This document shows, piece after piece, positions 4,079 to 6,918 of a stretch of 6,918 nt of DNA. The stretch is taken from NCBI GenBank assembly GCA_020350305.1, contig CP070709.1:1137429-1144346 (forward strand). The letters are read 5' to 3'. The notes under the pieces are model-generated. The model searched no databases. It saw only the letters and a list, made by a program, of their open reading frames with translations, and was not told the DNA's origin. This DNA is from Candidatus Bathyarchaeota archaeon. GTDB taxonomy: Archaea > Thermoproteota > Bathyarchaeia > Bathyarchaeales > Bathyarchaeaceae. Made by a program: the position numbers and the translations under genes. Position 1 is the first letter of the stretch. Each line of letters begins with the position of its first letter.

Positions 4079-5893
4079 ATGATTGGAGGCTATACCGGAA
4101 ATACTCTCAAAGTAAACCTGACGAAAAGAACAACAGAGACGGAAAAACTAGACAAAAAGATTGCTAGAAAATTCATCGGCGGAAAAGGATTGGGCGCCAA
4201 AATCCTATACGACTCCACAAAACCAGGTATCGACCCTTTCAGCCCTGAAAACCTACTTATCTTCGCCTCAGGTCCATTAACCGCCACGTTAGCTCCCTCA
4301 TCTGCTCGATCTGCTGTTGTAACAAAATCGCCCCTCACAGGAATCTTCTTAGACACACAATTTGGAGGCTTTTTCGGCGTAGAAATGAAACTAGCAGGTT
4401 TTGACTGTGTCGTCATAAATGGTAAAGCCGCCAACCCTACATATCTATGGATTCACGAAAATTCCACTGAACTTATGAACGCCGATGATTTATGGGGTAA
4501 AGGCTGCTTCGAAACCGAAAGAAAACTAAAAGATCATTTGGGCAAAAGAGTTAAAGTAGCCTCTATCGGCCCTGCAGGAGAGCGTCTTGTCCGATATGCA
4601 TGTATCACTTTTGACAAATATAGGCAAGCAGGCCGAGGCGGCGCTGGCGCAGTGATGGGATCTAAAAACCTGAAAGCTATAGTTGTGCATGGCACAGGTA
4701 AGATCAAATATGCTGATCTTGAAGGTTTCAGAGAAGCTACTAAGGTTGCAGGTAAAAGAATCAAAGAGCATCATTTCACTCCCTTGCGAAGGAAATATGG
4801 GACTCCGTTATGGGTTGCCCCCGTGAATGAGGCAGCACTACTTCCAACTAGGAATTTTACAACTGGAGTTTTTGAAGGTGCTGACAACATTTCAGGAGAA
4901 AACATGAGAAGCAAAATTATCACAAAGGACGGAGCATGTTACAATTGCCCTATTGCATGCTGGAAATACAGTCAAGTTGACTCTGGCAAGTATAGAATAG
5001 ACGAGCTCGTTGGCCCCGAGTATGAAACAATTGCATTAATGGGTTCAAACTGCGGCGTAGACTCCATCGAAAACATTGCATACGCAAATCTGTTGTGCGA
5101 CGATCTCGGTTTGGACACCATTTCGACGGGAAACGCAATCGGCTTTGCCATGGAATGCTTTGAAAAAGGCTTAATCAAGAAGGAGGATACAGGAGGTCTT
5201 GGGTTGCGCTTTGGCAACGCAGATGCTGAAATAGAAATGGTGGAAAACATTGCTTATCGAAAAGGATTAGGAAACACACTTGCCGAAGGCGTAAAGAGAG
5301 CAGCTGAAAAACTCGGGGAAGGATCAAAGAGGTTTGCAATACATGTGAAAGGCTTAGAGTTTCCTGGCTATGATCCTAGAGGAGCCTTCGGGATGGCACT
5401 GGCCTACGCAACATCTGACCGTGGTGCCTGTCACCAGAGAGCATGGACCGTTAGTGCAGAGATTCGAGGGCGTTTGACGCCTAGATACTCAACTGAAGGC
5501 AGAGCCAAGTTCGTCAAGAACGCTCAAGATGAAAGAGCGATTTGTTTCTCTCTCGCTCTGTGTGACTTCATGCCACTGAAAACCAAACATTTCACAGAGC
5601 TTCTGAACACTGCAACAGGCTTCAACCTCACAGAAGACGAATACCTGAAAACAGGAGAAAGAATCTGGAACCTAACTAGGCTATTCAATGTCCGTGAGGG
5701 TATAACGCGGAAAGATGATACACTACCACCGCGTATTATGGAAGAACCGTTGCCAGACGGAGTGGCAAAGGGACAGATGATAACCAAAAGGATGCTCAAC
5801 GAGATGCTTGACGAATACTACGCCTTAAGAGTGTGGGATGAAAACGGTATTCCAACTCAGGAGAAGTTGAAGGAACTAGACCTAGCATCTTGA
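4079..5893 (+). CDS. Tungsten-type aldehyde:ferredoxin oxidoreductase (AOR family)
   Basis: This 604-residue cytosolic enzyme should oxidise an aldehyde to its acid, with ferredoxin as electron acceptor, using a tungsten-bispterin centre and one 4Fe-4S cluster. The length is normal for AOR. The N-terminal domain (about 1-205) has the early IGGKGLGAKILYD segment and the pterin-contacting RGGAGAVMGSKNLKAI (186-201). Cluster ligands are C287, C290 and C294 (CX2CX3C), with C495 as fourth. EYE at 314-316 and H452 in SDRGACHQRA match active-site positions of the family. The first pterin motif is DDLGLD (341-346). The second, usually DxxGLC, reads FSLALC (490-495), with Phe replacing Asp. Subfamily (aldehyde, formaldehyde or glyceraldehyde type) cannot be fixed from sequence alone. 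It is transcribed away from the aldolase-Fae gene, suggesting a shared aldehyde pathway. The start is supported by GGAGG at 4064-4068. Confidence 0.94.
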   Translation: MIGGYTGNTLKVNLTKRTTETEKLDKKIARKFIGGKGLGAKILYDSTKPGIDPFSPENLLIFASGPLTATLAPSSARSAVVTKSPLTGIFLDTQFGGFFGVEMKLAGFDCVVINGKAANPTYLWIHENSTELMNADDLWGKGCFETERKLKDHLGKRVKVASIGPAGERLVRYACITFDKYRQAGRGGAGAVMGSKNLKAIVVHGTGKIKYADLEGFREATKVAGKRIKEHHFTPLRRKYGTPLWVAPVNEAALLPTRNFTTGVFEGADNISGENMRSKIITKDGACYNCPIACWKYSQVDSGKYRIDELVGPEYETIALMGSNCGVDSIENIAYANLLCDDLGLDTISTGNAIGFAMECFEKGLIKKEDTGGLGLRFGNADAEIEMVENIAYRKGLGNTLAEGVKRAAEKLGEGSKRFAIHVKGLEFPGYDPRGAFGMALAYATSDRGACHQRAWTVSAEIRGRLTPRYSTEGRAKFVKNAQDERAICFSLALCDFMPLKTKHFTELLNTATGFNLTEDEYLKTGERIWNLTRLFNVREGITRKDDTLPPRIMEEPLPDGVAKGQMITKRMLNEMLDEYYALRVWDENGIPTQEKLKELDLAS

Positions 5894-5899
5894 GTCCCG

Positions 5900-5933
5900 C
5901 TTCTTTGTCTATTTAACGTGATAACAAAAGAAG
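5900..5933 (+). terminator. Hairpin after the oxidoreductase gene
   Basis: CTTCTTTGT (5900-5908) can pair with ACAAAAGAAG (5924-5933) with one bulged A and a 15-nt loop, starting 7 nt after the oxidoreductase stop. It may mark or protect the 3' end. No long T run follows on the + strand, so termination itself is not shown. A second near-palindrome, GGGTTTTAAAATCC, sits at 5951-5964 in the same convergent gap. Confidence 0.35.
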
Positions 5934-6003
5934 GAAGAGCATTCAACCTAGGGTTTTAAAATCCAAAAGTCCTTTACACTCATTTCTCAAAGCCTGGCCT
6001 CTT

Positions 6004-6918
6004 CTAGTATTTGTGCAGGTTCCGAGCCGCAATGAACGCTAGGCCACGCTCAGTGAGAGCTTTGGCAGTCCTGTTCAAAGAGTCATGTTTGTCAAGATAA
6101 TTACTAGTAAACTTTGGCATCAGACCCTGCACAAGTATATCTTTCTTAGGAACGAAGTAATCCAAGATGTCTGACGGATGCTCCCGAGTTGCCTCAATCT
6201 CAGGGACTCCACCCTCATGCTTAGCACTAATGTTCTTCACATCGGCCGCGATTTCCAGAAGTTCCTTCAATCGATCATATGGCTGTCTAACAATACTCTT
6301 GCAGGTCTCCACAATATGATGTTCAATGCGAACAATGTCCTCAAAGTCAAAGGCTTCTCGTATAGAGGCTGATAATTCAATCGTCTCATTATTGACAGAA
6401 TTCGAAAGATTAAAACCAATGAGAGGACTCGTACCATCATCCCGACTGAAGAGCTTTGCAGTCATTAGCGTCCAGAAGCAGGCGTAAGGATTATCATTGC
6501 CCAAGAATACTGAAATTTTGAATTCGATGTCAATTCCAAGTTTGTAGAGCCAGTAGCCCAGCATTACGCTCCCTAGATTTACATTCAATACTTGCTGAAC
6601 GCCGTATTTAGTGTAATAATGAAGGAATTCATCGACCCACTTCAAAGCGTATTCATTTGGCACCCCCACACCTCCGAAATAGCCTGTGATAGTTTCAGGG
6701 CCTCCTAAATGAACGTTTATAGGCAAGCCATCGGGTCCGGGCATAGTTCCTTTTGTATCTAATGTTTCCACGTAGGAAGCACCTATAATTTGCATCGCCG
6801 CTGCGAACGCGAGGATTTCATCATCCTCAACTTGTTCTTTCATGAAGCGGACGCGGATGAAGCGACTAGGCATGAGGTCTTGCTGTGCAATGGCTCTCTT
6901 TGCTTCTTCTATGAACCA
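6004..6918 (-). CDS. Unrecognised protein, C-terminal 304 residues (start beyond window)
   Basis: The frame is open to the window edge: 15 further codons precede the first Met (at 6873), and their translation, WFIEEAKRAIAQQDL, reads like a normal helix. No ribosome-binding site precedes that Met, so it is probably internal. I do not recognise the family. Alternating beta strands and helices (for example IIGASYVETLDTKG, QVLNVNLGSVMLGYWLYKLG, IEFKISVFLGNDNPYA, SPLIGFNLSNSVNNE) suggest a TIM-barrel-like soluble enzyme, but this is a guess from pattern. Notable polar clusters are GNDNPYACFW, RIEHHIVE and KHEGGVPEIEATREHP. No membrane segment or Cys-rich metal motif is seen. It converges on the oxidoreductase gene across a 110-bp gap, so co-regulation with it is not implied. 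Confidence 0.75.
   Translation of the reverse strand, partial: WFIEEAKRAIAQQDLMPSRFIRVRFMKEQVEDDEILAFAAAMQIIGASYVETLDTKGTMPGPDGLPINVHLGGPETITGYFGGVGVPNEYALKWVDEFLHYYTKYGVQQVLNVNLGSVMLGYWLYKLGIDIEFKISVFLGNDNPYACFWTLMTAKLFSRDDGTSPLIGFNLSNSVNNETIELSASIREAFDFEDIVRIEHHIVETCKSIVRQPYDRLKELLEIAADVKNISAKHEGGVPEIEATREHPSDILDYFVPKKDILVQGLMPKFTSNYLDKHDSLNRTAKALTERGLAFIAARNLHKY

Noticed and set aside
1..6918. CRISPR array, insertion sequence, integrated element or attachment site at the tRNA genes
   Set aside because: No regularly spaced repeats, transposase, integrase or repeated tRNA 3' end was found in the window.

Overview
The window looks like a chromosome segment from an archaeon. The evidence is a tRNA gene with a short intron flanked by a bulge-helix-bulge splice motif, an archaeal-type TrmI tRNA methyltransferase, a formaldehyde-activating enzyme (Fae) domain that normally works with tetrahydromethanopterin, a tungsten-type aldehyde:ferredoxin oxidoreductase, and TATA-box promoters combined with GGAGG ribosome-binding sites. 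An uncultured TACK-type lineage such as Bathyarchaeia would fit, but this is inference from gene content, not a placement.

Layout. Positions 1-602 are an RNA-gene cluster. It holds an intron-containing tRNA with CAT anticodon on the + strand, then tRNA-Ala(TGC) and tRNA-His(GTG) on the - strand. Between the first two tRNAs lies a GTG-started gene for a 45-residue very basic protein. Positions 743-1606 hold a winged-helix regulator with two C-terminal membrane segments, followed by a small two-segment membrane protein. Between these two genes a perfect 10-bp inverted repeat brackets a TATA-like box, so it looks like an operator. Positions 1612-2388 (-) encode TrmI.

The centre of interest is 2448-5893. 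On the - strand is a 492-residue protein that joins an N-terminal DapA/N-acetylneuraminate-lyase-type pyruvate aldolase to a complete C-terminal formaldehyde-activating enzyme. Facing away from it across a 152-bp divergent promoter region is a 604-residue aldehyde:ferredoxin oxidoreductase. The suggested logic is aldehyde handling. The aldolase would release or consume an aldehyde, Fae would pass formaldehyde to tetrahydromethanopterin, and the oxidoreductase would oxidise an aldehyde with ferredoxin as acceptor. The aldolase lacks the Arg expected of a true dihydrodipicolinate synthase, which argues against a simple lysine-biosynthesis role. The link between fusion and oxidoreductase is inference from adjacency and chemistry.

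Positions 6004-6918 (-) hold the C-terminal 304 residues of a protein I do not recognise; its start lies beyond the window. No CRISPR array, insertion sequence or transposase was seen, and no gene-free stretch exceeds 300 bases.
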